A stretch of 64,000 nt of DNA from Planctomycetota bacterium (GTDB lineage Bacteria > Planctomycetota > UBA1135 > UBA2386). The notes under the pieces are model-generated. The model ran no database searches. It was not told the origin of the DNA and was given only the letters and a program-made list of their open reading frames with translations. Positions 46,988 through 55,830 of this stretch are shown one piece after another. The stretch lies in contig JANQJF010000050.1 of NCBI GenBank assembly GCA_028281765.1, positions 1 to 64,000 on the forward strand, read 5' to 3'. The position numbers were made by a program, and so were the translations under genes. Every line of letters starts with the position of its first letter. Position 1 is the first letter of the stretch.

Positions 46988-47004
46988 GCGAGAGGCGCTC
47001 TCGC
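46988..47004 (+). terminator. Hairpin after the lipoprotein gene
   Basis: GCGAGAG-GCG-CTCTCGC is a 7-bp perfect stem with a three-base loop, starting 3 bp after the stop of the lipoprotein gene. No T-run follows, so it may attenuate or stabilise rather than fully terminate. The 160-bp gap it opens probably contains a promoter for the beta-helix gene. Confidence 0.45.
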
Positions 47005-47145
47005 ACCAATCACCAGACCTTCGTCCGCGCTTCTCCCGACCTTCACATTTCCTCCCTAGGATCCCGCGCCATCGAAGTGAGCGACCGGCTCATTTCGGCA
47101 TTCCTGACAACCGCCACAACCAAGTCTCGGAGAGACACTCCAATC

Positions 47146-49011
47146 ATGCTTCCGCGTTTCACCAATGCGATCCTTGCCGCGGCCTGTGGCCTCGGCATTG
47201 CTGCCACCGCCTCCGCGCAGCAGCAGCTGGTATTCCAGAACATCTCCACGTCGACGACGTGGACGGCCAACAACACCTACAACATGATCGATCAGATCTA
47301 CGTCCTCCCGGGCGCGACTCTGACGATCGAAGCCGGCACGGTCGTCGCGAGCGCGACGAACGTCGGTGGTAGCCTCGCGGTGACGCGCGGCGCGCAGATC
47401 AACATCCAGGGCACCCCCGACAACCCGGTCATCTTCACGTCGACGGCCGACGTGGCGACCTGGGCGGCCGACGGCTCGCACCCGACGGGTGGCAACCCGA
47501 AGACCGGCTCCTGGCGTGCCGCTGCCAACGAGTGGGGCAACATCACGATCATGGGCAGCGGCTACATCTCCGAGAACGCGACGCTCGGCAACGTGCCGAC
47601 CTGCAGCGCCTCGAACACGGCCGCGATGGAAGGCCTCGTCGCCGGCTTCCCCGGTGACCCGAACGTCATCTACGGCGGCGGCAACGACGACGACGACAGC
47701 GGCTCGATCTCCTACCTGACGCTGCGCTACGGCGGCCGGGTCATCGGCCTCAACAACGAACTCAACGGTCTCTCGCTGGGCGGTATCGGTCGCGGCACCG
47801 ACATCCACCACCTCGAGATCATGAACAACGTCGATGACGGCATCGAGATCTGGGGTGGCACCGTCAACATCAAGTACTTCTCGATCTGGAACATCGGCGA
47901 CGACAGTCTCGACATCGACCAGGGCTGGCGCGGCAAGGGCCAGTTCGGCCTCATCGTGCAGGGCTACAGTCTCCCCGCCGCCACGCAGGGATCGGGTGTC
48001 GGTGACAACGCTTGCGAGATCGACGGCGCCGAAGACTCGGACTGGCAGCCGGTCACGACGACCAGTCTCTACAACATGACCGTCATCGGTCAGCCGGTCG
48101 ACGGTGATGGCCTCACGACCTGGCGCGACAACGCCCGTGTCCAGTACCGAAACTGCATCTTCATGGACGGTGGCGATGCTGTCGTCCGCTTCGACAACGT
48201 CGACGGCGATGGCGCCAACGGCTACGGCCACAACGGCACCCTCAGCTGGCCCGCCACCTGGACCACCGCGTTCAACGGCGCCCCGGCGCACCCGAACGAC
48301 TGCCCGGCGTCGATCTATCCGGTGCAGCAGGACGGCAACCTCGCCGAGATCAAGGACAGCGTCTTCTTCGGCAACACCGACGCCGCTGCCTACGGCGAAG
48401 CCCTGGCGCGCGGTGTCTTCAACCCGTCGAACAACAACGTCCAAGAGCCCGCGGGCTCGCCGATCGCGGCGATCACGCGCGCCGCGCCCATCACGGTCGG
48501 CACGCTGACGATGTCGCAGGTCACCTTCCTGGACCCGCGTCCGGCGAACGACGCCCTGACGAGCGTCGGCTTCGCGCCGAACGACGGCTTCTTCTCGAGC
48601 GCGAAGTACCGCGGCGCCTTCGCGCCGGGCAACAACTGGCTCGGCAACTGGTCCGCGTCGCGCGCCTTCGGCTTCACGCCGGCGGAAGTCTCGGTCGACA
48701 TCGGCAACGACACCACGGGCGCCAACGGCTACCCGGTCATCGCCTACGACGGCACCACCTTCTCGGCGACCAACGGCGTCGCCAACGGTGCGCTGGGTCT
48801 GTTCTTTGGCGCGTCGCGCTTCGACTTCCCGATCTTCGGTGGCATCCTCGTTCCGCTGCCGTTCGTCTCGGTCACCATCCCGCTGGATGGCAACGGCGAG
48901 ACGAGCTTCAACCTCACGAACCCGGGCGCACGCATCTTCGTCCAGGGCGCGTCGCTCGACCTCGGCGCTCCGCAGAGCCTCTCGTTCTCGAACGCGCTGC
49001 AGTGGAACTGA
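47146..49011 (+). CDS. Secreted right-handed beta-helix surface-type protein
   Basis: 621 aa. A clear signal peptide (MLPRFTNAILAAACGLGIAA, cleaved after ATASA near residue 26) starts at the ATG at 47146. The mature protein has successive short strands, as in right-handed parallel beta-helices: TLTIEAGTVVASATN, NPVIFTSTADVATW, then SISYLTLRYGG, GIGRGTDIHHLEIMNNVDDG and IEIWGGTVNIKYFSIWNIGDD. The same motifs occur in a family frequent in marine Bacteroidota and gammaproteobacteria. The region 140-310 is rich in Asp and Gly and could bind calcium. No lipobox, no C-terminal sorting domain, no membrane anchor. Likely at the surface or exported; a candidate partner or cargo of the TonB-dependent receptor encoded two genes downstream. 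Confidence 0.8.
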   Translation: MLPRFTNAILAAACGLGIAATASAQQQLVFQNISTSTTWTANNTYNMIDQIYVLPGATLTIEAGTVVASATNVGGSLAVTRGAQINIQGTPDNPVIFTSTADVATWAADGSHPTGGNPKTGSWRAAANEWGNITIMGSGYISENATLGNVPTCSASNTAAMEGLVAGFPGDPNVIYGGGNDDDDSGSISYLTLRYGGRVIGLNNELNGLSLGGIGRGTDIHHLEIMNNVDDGIEIWGGTVNIKYFSIWNIGDDSLDIDQGWRGKGQFGLIVQGYSLPAATQGSGVGDNACEIDGAEDSDWQPVTTTSLYNMTVIGQPVDGDGLTTWRDNARVQYRNCIFMDGGDAVVRFDNVDGDGANGYGHNGTLSWPATWTTAFNGAPAHPNDCPASIYPVQQDGNLAEIKDSVFFGNTDAAAYGEALARGVFNPSNNNVQEPAGSPIAAITRAAPITVGTLTMSQVTFLDPRPANDALTSVGFAPNDGFFSSAKYRGAFAPGNNWLGNWSASRAFGFTPAEVSVDIGNDTTGANGYPVIAYDGTTFSATNGVANGALGLFFGASRFDFPIFGGILVPLPFVSVTIPLDGNGETSFNLTNPGARIFVQGASLDLGAPQSLSFSNALQWN

Positions 49012-49058
49012 TCCAGTTCGACTGACCTGACAACTCGTCCATATGGGCGAACCAAACA

Positions 49059-49089
49059 GTCCGACAGCGGGATCTTCCCGCTGCCGGAC
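49059..49089 (+). terminator. Strong hairpin after the beta-helix gene
   Basis: GTCCG-A-CAGCGGGA pairs with TCCCGCTG-C-CGGAC around a three-base loop: 13 paired bases interrupted by one A/C mismatch. It lies 47 bp past the stop and 29 bp before the next ATG. No T-run follows. It may act as a partial terminator or 3' stabiliser allowing high expression of the beta-helix transcript. Confidence 0.6.
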
Positions 49090-49117
49090 ATCGTGCATTC
49101 ACGGATCTTCATATTTC

Positions 49118-50362
49118 ATGGCATCACGGACTTCGATCATTGCCTGCGTGACCGCGCTGCTCGCGCTCACAGCGTGCTCTGAGGAGCAGGCCGCGGAGCG
49201 GACGGCTCCGACCGGACCGAAGAGTCGGCCGGCGACAGCGCCGTTCCAGCGTGAGCTCGTGGATCTCGCCTTTGACGCGGTCTCGAAGTTCCCGGTCGAC
49301 AACGACCTGAACGTGAAGAACCGTTCGCGCGCTCAGGAGACGGTCGTCGACGCGGCGCTGGATCTGGGGCTGCTCGATCGCTCGGCGGCATACGCGGAAG
49401 ACATCGTGAACTGGCGCCGCGGCGTCTGCCTTGCGAATCTCGCAGCGAAGACGCTCGAATACGACGAGTCCGCGAAGGTGCAGGACTTGCTCGAGATGGC
49501 CGGGCGGATTGCCGAACAGGTGCGCCAGGACCCGAACGAGCAGAAGTGGCGGCACGACCGGGTCGTCGCGCGCATCGCGCGCGCCAAGCTGAAGCTCGGG
49601 CAGGCCGAAGAGGTCGCTCGCATGGTGCAGGGCCTCGAGGCCTCCGAGATGCCGATCGTCGCGGCCGCGCGTGCTGAAGTCGTGCGCGCCGATGCCTACG
49701 ATCGCCAGCTCGAGATCGTCGACGAGATCTGCAAAGTCGGAGACTTCGAGCAGGTCCGCGGTGCGCTTCTCGCCTGCACGCGGTTCTTCGATCGCTTCTA
49801 CGACGACGAGGCCCGTCGTGGGGCGGCCGAGCAGCGCGTCGTGCACGGCTACAAGAAGCTTCCGGTGCCCGTCCGCATCGAACTCATCTCCGAGATCGTC
49901 GAGGTGGCGTTGGACCGGGAAGACCTCGAGACCGCGAAGCGACTCATCACCGCGGCCGACGACTACAAGGTGCAGGCGAAGTTTCGCGCCGAAGACGATA
50001 CGCCTCTCGTCGCTCGTCTCGCCGGCCTGCGTGGGCGCGTCGGGGACGTCGAGCAAGCTCGCAAAGAGCTGAAGGAAGCGCTCGCGGATTTCGACGGTGC
50101 GCTCCGAACGATCCCCGATATGTTCCGCGCCCGCGCGCTGCGGCCCGTCGCCGAGGCATACCAATCGTTTGGCGATACGGAGGCTGCGCACGCGGTCTTC
50201 GCGCGTGCCATCGAGGATGGCGCGCTCAATCCCAATTCGAGGCCGCGCGCCATCGACCTGTCCGAGACCTGCTGCTCCATGGCCAAAGCCGGCGTCGAAC
50301 CCAGTGCAGAACTCCTGCGTCGCATGACCCAAATCCGTGATCAGTTGGGCTCGCCGTGGTGA
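49118..50362 (+). CDS. TPR-like helical lipoprotein
   Basis: 414 aa. Lipoprotein signal with lipobox LTAC (Cys20), start ATG at 49118; the frame opens 25 codons earlier. The mature protein is a chain of alpha-helical hairpins with TPR-like spacing: LLDRSAAYAEDIVNWRRGVCLANLA, LKLGQAEEVARMVQGLEAS and AYQSFGDTEAAHAVFARAIED. Probably faces the periplasm from the outer membrane as an assembly scaffold. Its last 7 bases overlap the start of the TonB-dependent receptor gene, so the two are translationally coupled, suggesting they work together. Confidence 0.78.
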   Translation: MASRTSIIACVTALLALTACSEEQAAERTAPTGPKSRPATAPFQRELVDLAFDAVSKFPVDNDLNVKNRSRAQETVVDAALDLGLLDRSAAYAEDIVNWRRGVCLANLAAKTLEYDESAKVQDLLEMAGRIAEQVRQDPNEQKWRHDRVVARIARAKLKLGQAEEVARMVQGLEASEMPIVAAARAEVVRADAYDRQLEIVDEICKVGDFEQVRGALLACTRFFDRFYDDEARRGAAEQRVVHGYKKLPVPVRIELISEIVEVALDREDLETAKRLITAADDYKVQAKFRAEDDTPLVARLAGLRGRVGDVEQARKELKEALADFDGALRTIPDMFRARALRPVAEAYQSFGDTEAAHAVFARAIEDGALNPNSRPRAIDLSETCCSMAKAGVEPSAELLRRMTQIRDQLGSPW

Positions 50363-53300
50363 ACAGACTCAGTCTCGGCATCGTCGGCTTGACCCTTACT
50401 GGGGCAAGCTTGGTCGCCCAACAAGGGACGATCAGTGGGATCGTGTACGACAAGGACTTCGATGCGCCGCTGCCAGGCGTGCGGGTCCAGGCCGTGGGCG
50501 CCCGCCTCGAGACCACGACGACGGACACGGGGAACTTCGCGTTCAACAGCATCCCGCCGGGCACCTACACGCTCATCTTCTCCAAGGTCGGATACGTCGA
50601 GCAGGTCAAGTCCAGCGTCGTCGTGAACCCGGGTGAAGTGCGTGAGGTCAACGCCTGGTTGGCCGGCGACTTCACGGAGATGGAGGAGATCGTCGTGCAG
50701 GACATCCTCCGCCTCGGTGGGGGATCCGACGCCGAGCTCATGGCGATCCGCTTCGAGAGCCCGTCGTTCATGAACTCGATCAGTGCGGACAGCATGCGGC
50801 TCGCGGGCGTCAGTGACGCGGCGGGCGCGCTGCCGCTCGTCGCCGGCACGTCGGTGCAGGACGGCAAGTTCGCGGTCGTGCGGGGTCTCCCCGACCGCTA
50901 CGTCAGTTCGCAGGTCAACGGCATGCGCCTGCCGTCCGCGGACGAGAACACGCGTGCGGTCGAACTCGACCAGTTCCCCTCGGCCGTCCTCGAGGCGATC
51001 TCGGTCACGAAGACGTTCACGCCGGACCAGCAGGGTGATGCTTCCGGTGGTGCCGTCGACGTGCGCCTGCGCGGCATCCCCGAAGAGCCGCTGTTCTTCA
51101 ACTTCAACGCGCAGCACGGCTACAACTCGAACATTCGCAGCCGCAACGACTTCCTCAGCTACGAGGGCGGCGGCATCAACTTCTCCGGCAAGGACGACGG
51201 GTTCCGCGAGCCGCAGGCCGAGGGGACGAACTGGCTCGGAGCCGTCGGCACCTCGCCGCGCGCCGCGCCCACCGACTACAAGTTCTCGTTCTCGTCCGGT
51301 GGCAACCACGAGTTCGAGAACGGTCTTCGCATCGGCGCGCTCGGTAGCTTCGTCTACGACCGCGACAACTCGTTCTACAACGACGGCGTCGACGACTCGT
51401 TCTGGATCCGCAACCCGGGCGAAGAGCTGTCGCCGCAGACGATCCAGGGCGACCCCGACCAAGACGAGTTCAAGACGCAGCTGTTCGACGTGACGGAGGG
51501 GTCGCAGTCGCTGCAGCGCGGCGGTCTCGCGACGGCCGGTGCCGAGTGGCTCGGGCAGACGCTCGAAGTCGCGTTCTTGCGCACGCGCACGACTCAGGAC
51601 CGCGCGGTTCTGGCGATCGACACGCGCGGCAAGTCGGACTTCTTCTTCCCGTTCTTCCCGGGATACGACCCGGACAACATCGACCACCCGGGCAACCAGG
51701 TCGACAACCTCGGCGCCGCGCCGTACATCCGCAACGAAACGCTCGAGTACACCGAGCGCGTTGTCGAGACGACGATGTATCACGGGGAACACCAGATCCC
51801 GACCGGCGAACTCGACCTCGGCCTGTTCGAGTTCGTCCAGCCGGAGTTCGACTGGACGCACTCCCGGAGCACGGCGCAGTTCAACCAACCGGACAAACGC
51901 CTGTTCGGTGCGATCTGGCAGCCGCGGTCGCTGAACCCCGGCGCGCCGCCGACTGTCGACCCGTTCTTCGTGCCTGCGCAGTGGCAGCAGCTCAAGCCGG
52001 CCGCCAACTTCACGCTCGGCAACCTCCAGCGGATTTACAAGGAGATCGAGGAAGACGGCGAGAGCACGGCTCTGAACCTGAAGCTGCCGTTCAAGCAGTG
52101 GGACGACCATCGCGGCTACTTCAAGTTCGGCGTGTTCGAGGACAAGGCGGACCGGAAGTTCGATCAGGACACGTTCGCGAACTTCGGTGATGAAGGTTCG
52201 ACGTTCGAAGCCGAGTTCGAGCAGCCGTGGAGTCGCGCGTTCCCGAGCGAAGACCACCCGATCTCCGCGTCCGAGGTCGACATCGACTACACGGGTCGCC
52301 AGCGGATCAACTCGTGGTACCTGATGATGGACCTGCCGCTCACCTCGTATTTGACGGTGATCGGTGGCGTTCGATTCGAGCGGACCGAGATCGGCATCAC
52401 GGTCGATCCAGAAGAAGATGCCGGTCTCTACGACCCGATTACGCAGACGATCGCCGAGTTCCCGACGAACCCGGACGGCAGCATCCGGCAGACCGCTCCG
52501 ATCAAGCAGCGGGACAAGCTGCCCGCCGCGTCGATCGTCCTGACGCCACGGGACGACTTGACGATTCGTCTCGCATACAGCGAAACCGTCGCGCGCCAGA
52601 CGTTCCGTGAGTTGGCTCCGACGATCCAGCAGGAGTTCCTCGGCGGGCCGATCTTCATCGGCAACCCGGAGCTGCGGCTTTCGGCCGTGAAGAACTACGA
52701 CGCGCGGATCGACTACACGCCGTTCGAGGACGGACTCTTCTCGGTGTCGTACTTCGAGAAGCACATCGACGACCCGATCGAGTTCGTGCAGCGCCTGGCG
52801 GGCTTCGCGTTCACGACGCCGCAGAACCTCCCGGACGGCGAGCTCAAGGGATGGGAGTTCGAGGCCCGTCAGGATCTCGGCCAAATCTACGAGCCGCTCA
52901 GCGGCTTCAACATCGGTGGCAACCTCACTCTGATCGACTCCGAAGTCTCGCTTTCGCAGGAGGAGATCGCGGTGTTCGAGTCGCCGGTGCTCGACGCGCC
53001 GCGCACCAAGCGTCGCGCGAGCAATGCACCGAAATACCTCTACAACCTCAACGCCTCGTACGACTTCGACTACACGGGGACGCGAGTCGGGCTTTTCTAC
53101 ACCGTCACGGGTGACAAGTTGGTGACTGGTGCCGGCGAGTCCGCCGGCAACCTGGTGCCCGACGTCTTCGCAAAGGAGGTCGACGTGCTTAACCTGACGG
53201 TGTCGCAGCGCCTCAACGAATTCATCACCGTGCGGTTTCAGGCCAAGAACCTGACCAACCCGGACATCCAGACCGAGTACCGCCCGCTCAACGCATCGCG

Positions 53301-53370
53301 CCGCCTCAACACATCGTTCACCCGGGGTATCGACTACTCCCTGAGCATCGGCGGCTCCCTCAGTTTCTGA
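50356..53370 (+). CDS. TonB-dependent outer-membrane receptor with carboxypeptidase-regulatory domain
   Basis: 1004 aa. Signal peptide (1-21, ending SLVAQQ), then a carboxypeptidase-regulatory-like domain (about 24-100: GTISGIVYDKDFDAPLPGVR, FAFNSIPPGTYTLIFSKVGY), a plug (about 110-230) with FAVVRGLPDRYVSSQVNGMR and ISVTKTFTPDQQGDASGGAV, and a 22-strand barrel to the end. The C-terminus SLSIGGSLSF ends in Phe, as needed for Bam insertion. Architecture is of the Oar/SusC-like kind; no SusD homologue follows. A TonB box is not obvious. Start GTG at 50356 or 50359, inside the upstream gene. Substrate unknown. Confidence 0.92.
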   Translation: MVNRLSLGIVGLTLTGASLVAQQGTISGIVYDKDFDAPLPGVRVQAVGARLETTTTDTGNFAFNSIPPGTYTLIFSKVGYVEQVKSSVVVNPGEVREVNAWLAGDFTEMEEIVVQDILRLGGGSDAELMAIRFESPSFMNSISADSMRLAGVSDAAGALPLVAGTSVQDGKFAVVRGLPDRYVSSQVNGMRLPSADENTRAVELDQFPSAVLEAISVTKTFTPDQQGDASGGAVDVRLRGIPEEPLFFNFNAQHGYNSNIRSRNDFLSYEGGGINFSGKDDGFREPQAEGTNWLGAVGTSPRAAPTDYKFSFSSGGNHEFENGLRIGALGSFVYDRDNSFYNDGVDDSFWIRNPGEELSPQTIQGDPDQDEFKTQLFDVTEGSQSLQRGGLATAGAEWLGQTLEVAFLRTRTTQDRAVLAIDTRGKSDFFFPFFPGYDPDNIDHPGNQVDNLGAAPYIRNETLEYTERVVETTMYHGEHQIPTGELDLGLFEFVQPEFDWTHSRSTAQFNQPDKRLFGAIWQPRSLNPGAPPTVDPFFVPAQWQQLKPAANFTLGNLQRIYKEIEEDGESTALNLKLPFKQWDDHRGYFKFGVFEDKADRKFDQDTFANFGDEGSTFEAEFEQPWSRAFPSEDHPISASEVDIDYTGRQRINSWYLMMDLPLTSYLTVIGGVRFERTEIGITVDPEEDAGLYDPITQTIAEFPTNPDGSIRQTAPIKQRDKLPAASIVLTPRDDLTIRLAYSETVARQTFRELAPTIQQEFLGGPIFIGNPELRLSAVKNYDARIDYTPFEDGLFSVSYFEKHIDDPIEFVQRLAGFAFTTPQNLPDGELKGWEFEARQDLGQIYEPLSGFNIGGNLTLIDSEVSLSQEEIAVFESPVLDAPRTKRRASNAPKYLYNLNASYDFDYTGTRVGLFYTVTGDKLVTGAGESAGNLVPDVFAKEVDVLNLTVSQRLNEFITVRFQAKNLTNPDIQTEYRPLNASRRLNTSFTRGIDYSLSIGGSLSF

Positions 53371-53388
53371 CAGACACGGATCGACGAC

Positions 53389-54216
53389 ATGGATCGAAAC
53401 CCAATGAACCAACCGAGACGCCATTGGTCGCTCGGTGCAGCCGCGTGCGCGCTCGTCGCGTCGCTGCTGTGTCCGGCGCAAGTTCAGGCGCAAGACGGAA
53501 GCCCGACGGCGGAGGCCGCGATGCAGAAGGTCGACAAGACCCGCACCGCGCTCTCCGAGTGGCTCGAGATTCGGCGCCTCATCTCCAAGGAGAAGCGGGA
53601 CTGGGCTCTCGGACGGGACACCCTGACGCAGCGCATCGAGCTCGTGAAGGGGCAGATCGAGGACCTGAAGACCAAGACCGCGAAGAAGCGCAAGGACATC
53701 GGTGATTCGGATCAGAAGAAGGTCACGCTCGAGGCGGACTTCAAGAAGATCACCGATACCGAGGCGGCGTTCCTGCAGAAGCTGGTTCCGCTCGAGAATC
53801 GGGTCAAGGAACTGCTCGGGCGCCTGCCCGAGCCGATTCTCGAAACGGTGCGTCCGCTGAGTCAGCAGCTTCCCGCGAAGCCAGAAGAGTCGAAGTCTCC
53901 GATCGGGGATCGACTCCGCAACGTCGTCGGCATTCTGAACGAGGTCAACCGATTCAACTCGGAGATCACGGTCAGCACCGAAGTGCGCACGCTCAAAGAC
54001 GGCCGCAACGCCGAAGTGAACGTGCTCTACATCGGCATCGCGCGCGCGTTCTACGTGACCGCCAAGGGCGACGCGGCCGGCATCGGTTCGGCTGGCAAGG
54101 ACGGTTGGCAGTGGACGCCGGCCGACGACCACGCAGAGAAGATCGCGCTGGCAATCGCGATCCAGAAGAACGAGAAGGCGGCCGAGTACGTGAAGCTGCC
54201 GATCCGAATCGAGTAG
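53389..54216 (+). CDS. DUF3450 family periplasmic protein
   Basis: 275 aa. Signal peptide to about residue 35 (CPAQVQAQ). Residues 45-150 form a long coiled coil (LISKEKRDWALGRDTLTQRI, KVTLEADFKKITDTEAAFL). The C-terminal part VNVLYIGIARAFYVTAKGDAAG, then GWQWTPADDHAEKIALAIAI, is characteristic of DUF3450. In Vibrio and relatives this family is encoded directly upstream of ttpC in TonB2 clusters, as here. Probably a periplasmic component linking the ExbB-type motor to the envelope. It lies 18 bp after the receptor gene. Confidence 0.85.
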   Translation: MDRNPMNQPRRHWSLGAAACALVASLLCPAQVQAQDGSPTAEAAMQKVDKTRTALSEWLEIRRLISKEKRDWALGRDTLTQRIELVKGQIEDLKTKTAKKRKDIGDSDQKKVTLEADFKKITDTEAAFLQKLVPLENRVKELLGRLPEPILETVRPLSQQLPAKPEESKSPIGDRLRNVVGILNEVNRFNSEITVSTEVRTLKDGRNAEVNVLYIGIARAFYVTAKGDAAGIGSAGKDGWQWTPADDHAEKIALAIAIQKNEKAAEYVKLPIRIE

Positions 54217-54228
54217 CGAACGGGAGCC

Positions 54229-55830
54229 ATGATCATGAATGCCAAGTGCATCGTAGGAATCGTTGCGGCGGTCGCGTTCGCGAGCACGAGTGCTCGTGCG
54301 CAGAACGAGCCCAACTTCGAGAAAGCCGGTGGCGAGATCCAGCAGCGGCTCGAGAAGAGCATTGCAGAGCTCGAAGCCCTGCGGCAGCAGCTCGTCGACG
54401 AGAAGATCCCGCTGAACAAGGAGTTCAACGATCTTCAGGCGGAGCTCGCGCGCGTCCGTGAAGACTTCACCGACGCGTCGCGCTCGCTGACCGCGAGCAC
54501 GCTCAGCGTCGCCAACCTCGAGGACGATATCGTCAAGGGCAACGACCGACTGACCTATCTGTCGGGTTTGCTCAGCGAGTACGTTCGCAAGCTCGAGACG
54601 CGGCTGCACGTCGCCGACAAGCAGCGCTACAAGCCGCAGCTGTCCGCGGCCAAGCTCGCCGCTCAGAACGACACGCTATCCGCCGGTGAGGTGTTCGACG
54701 CGCAGCTCGGCCTCGTGTCGACGTCGCTCGATCGCCTGTTCGACGCGCTCGGCGGCACGACGTTCGAGGGCTCGGCGGTCAACCAGACGACGGGCCTCAT
54801 CGATCAGGGCAAGTTCCTGCTCTACGGTCCGACCGGGTTGTTCTTGTCCGAGAACGGCAAGTCGGTCGGCATCGTCGCACCGGAACGCTCGACTCAGTCG
54901 GAGCCGACGTCACTTCCGTTCACCAAGCCGGAAGATGCGCAGGCTGCGATCGACGTCGTGTCGAACCGCGTCGGTGACTTCCCGCTCGATACGACGCTCG
55001 GCAACGCGCACAAGATCGAGGGCATGCAGGAGTCCACGTGGGAGCACATCCAGAAGGGTGGTAGCGTCATGTGGCCGATCGGCATCCTCGCGGGGATCGC
55101 GATGCTGATCGCGATCTACAAGTGGATCACCCTGTCGATGATCCGGAAGCCGTCGAAGAAGCAGATGGCGACGATCCTCGACATGATCTCGCGCCGCGAC
55201 TACCAGACGGCCAAGCAGCGCGCCCACGCGCTCAAGGGTCCTGCCGCGGAAATGCTCGCGACCGGTCTCGACCACTCGGACGAGCCGCGCGAACTCGTCG
55301 AGGAGGTGATGTACGAGAAGATCCTCAAGGCGCGCCTCAAGACCGGCAGCATGCTGCCGTTCATCGCGATCTGTGCGGCGGCCGCGCCACTGCTCGGTCT
55401 GCTCGGCACGGTCATCGGCATCATCGACACCTTCAAGCTGATCACCGAGTTCGGCTCGGGTGACGTGCAGATGCTGTCGGCCGGTATTTCCGTCGCGCTC
55501 ATCACGACCAAGTTCGGTCTGATCGTCGCGATCCCGTCGCTGCTCTTGCACGCCTACCTCGCGCGCAAGGCCCGCGGGATCGTCGGGGACATGGAGCAGG
55601 TCGCGATCGCGCTCGTCAACCAGATGGCGAAGACGCCGCTCAAGAGTGTCGCCAAGGGCGCCGCTCCGGCGGATCGCTCGAAGTCCGCGACCGACGCGGT
55701 CGACCCGGGCGTGCTTCGCGAGCAGGTCAACGAGATCCTGTCCGAGATGCTCGGTCCGCTGCGCGGTCACCTCGAGGCCGGCGGTGGCGACTCCAACGGT
55801 AACCACGAGGCCCAGCAGGTCGTCGGATGA
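54229..55830 (+). CDS. TtpC-like MotA/TolQ/ExbB protein with periplasmic coiled-coil extension
   Basis: 533 aa. Signal peptide (1-25, ASTSARAQ), then a periplasmic region of about 250 residues with coiled coil (IQQRLEKSIAELEALRQQL, PLNKEFNDLQAELARVRED). The ExbB domain follows, with TM1 VMWPIGILAGIAMLIAIYKW (about 280-299), TM2 ICAAAAPLLGLLGTVIGII (about 380-398) and TM3 ISVALITTKFGLIVAIPSLL (about 425-445). The GLLGTV and GLIVAIP motifs are those of proton-channel motor subunits. The extra N-terminal domain is that of TtpC, required for TonB2 function in Vibrio. The stop overlaps the next exbB by 4 bp. An exceptionally GGAG-rich ribosome-binding site precedes the ATG. Confidence 0.9.
   Translation: MIMNAKCIVGIVAAVAFASTSARAQNEPNFEKAGGEIQQRLEKSIAELEALRQQLVDEKIPLNKEFNDLQAELARVREDFTDASRSLTASTLSVANLEDDIVKGNDRLTYLSGLLSEYVRKLETRLHVADKQRYKPQLSAAKLAAQNDTLSAGEVFDAQLGLVSTSLDRLFDALGGTTFEGSAVNQTTGLIDQGKFLLYGPTGLFLSENGKSVGIVAPERSTQSEPTSLPFTKPEDAQAAIDVVSNRVGDFPLDTTLGNAHKIEGMQESTWEHIQKGGSVMWPIGILAGIAMLIAIYKWITLSMIRKPSKKQMATILDMISRRDYQTAKQRAHALKGPAAEMLATGLDHSDEPRELVEEVMYEKILKARLKTGSMLPFIAICAAAAPLLGLLGTVIGIIDTFKLITEFGSGDVQMLSAGISVALITTKFGLIVAIPSLLLHAYLARKARGIVGDMEQVAIALVNQMAKTPLKSVAKGAAPADRSKSATDAVDPGVLREQVNEILSEMLGPLRGHLEAGGGDSNGNHEAQQVVG

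Noticed and set aside
50341..54609. 1422-codon open frame on the minus strand opposite the receptor, DUF3450 and TtpC-like genes
   Set aside because: Its translation is rich in Arg, Val, Glu and Leu with no domain or signal; it is the antisense shadow of high third-position GC in the real plus-strand genes.
54229..55830. Flagellar MotA or TolQ assignment for the long ExbB-type protein
   Set aside because: The signal peptide, long periplasmic coiled coil and position before exbB-exbD-tonB fit a TtpC-like TonB component; no flagellar or tolA/tolB genes are nearby.
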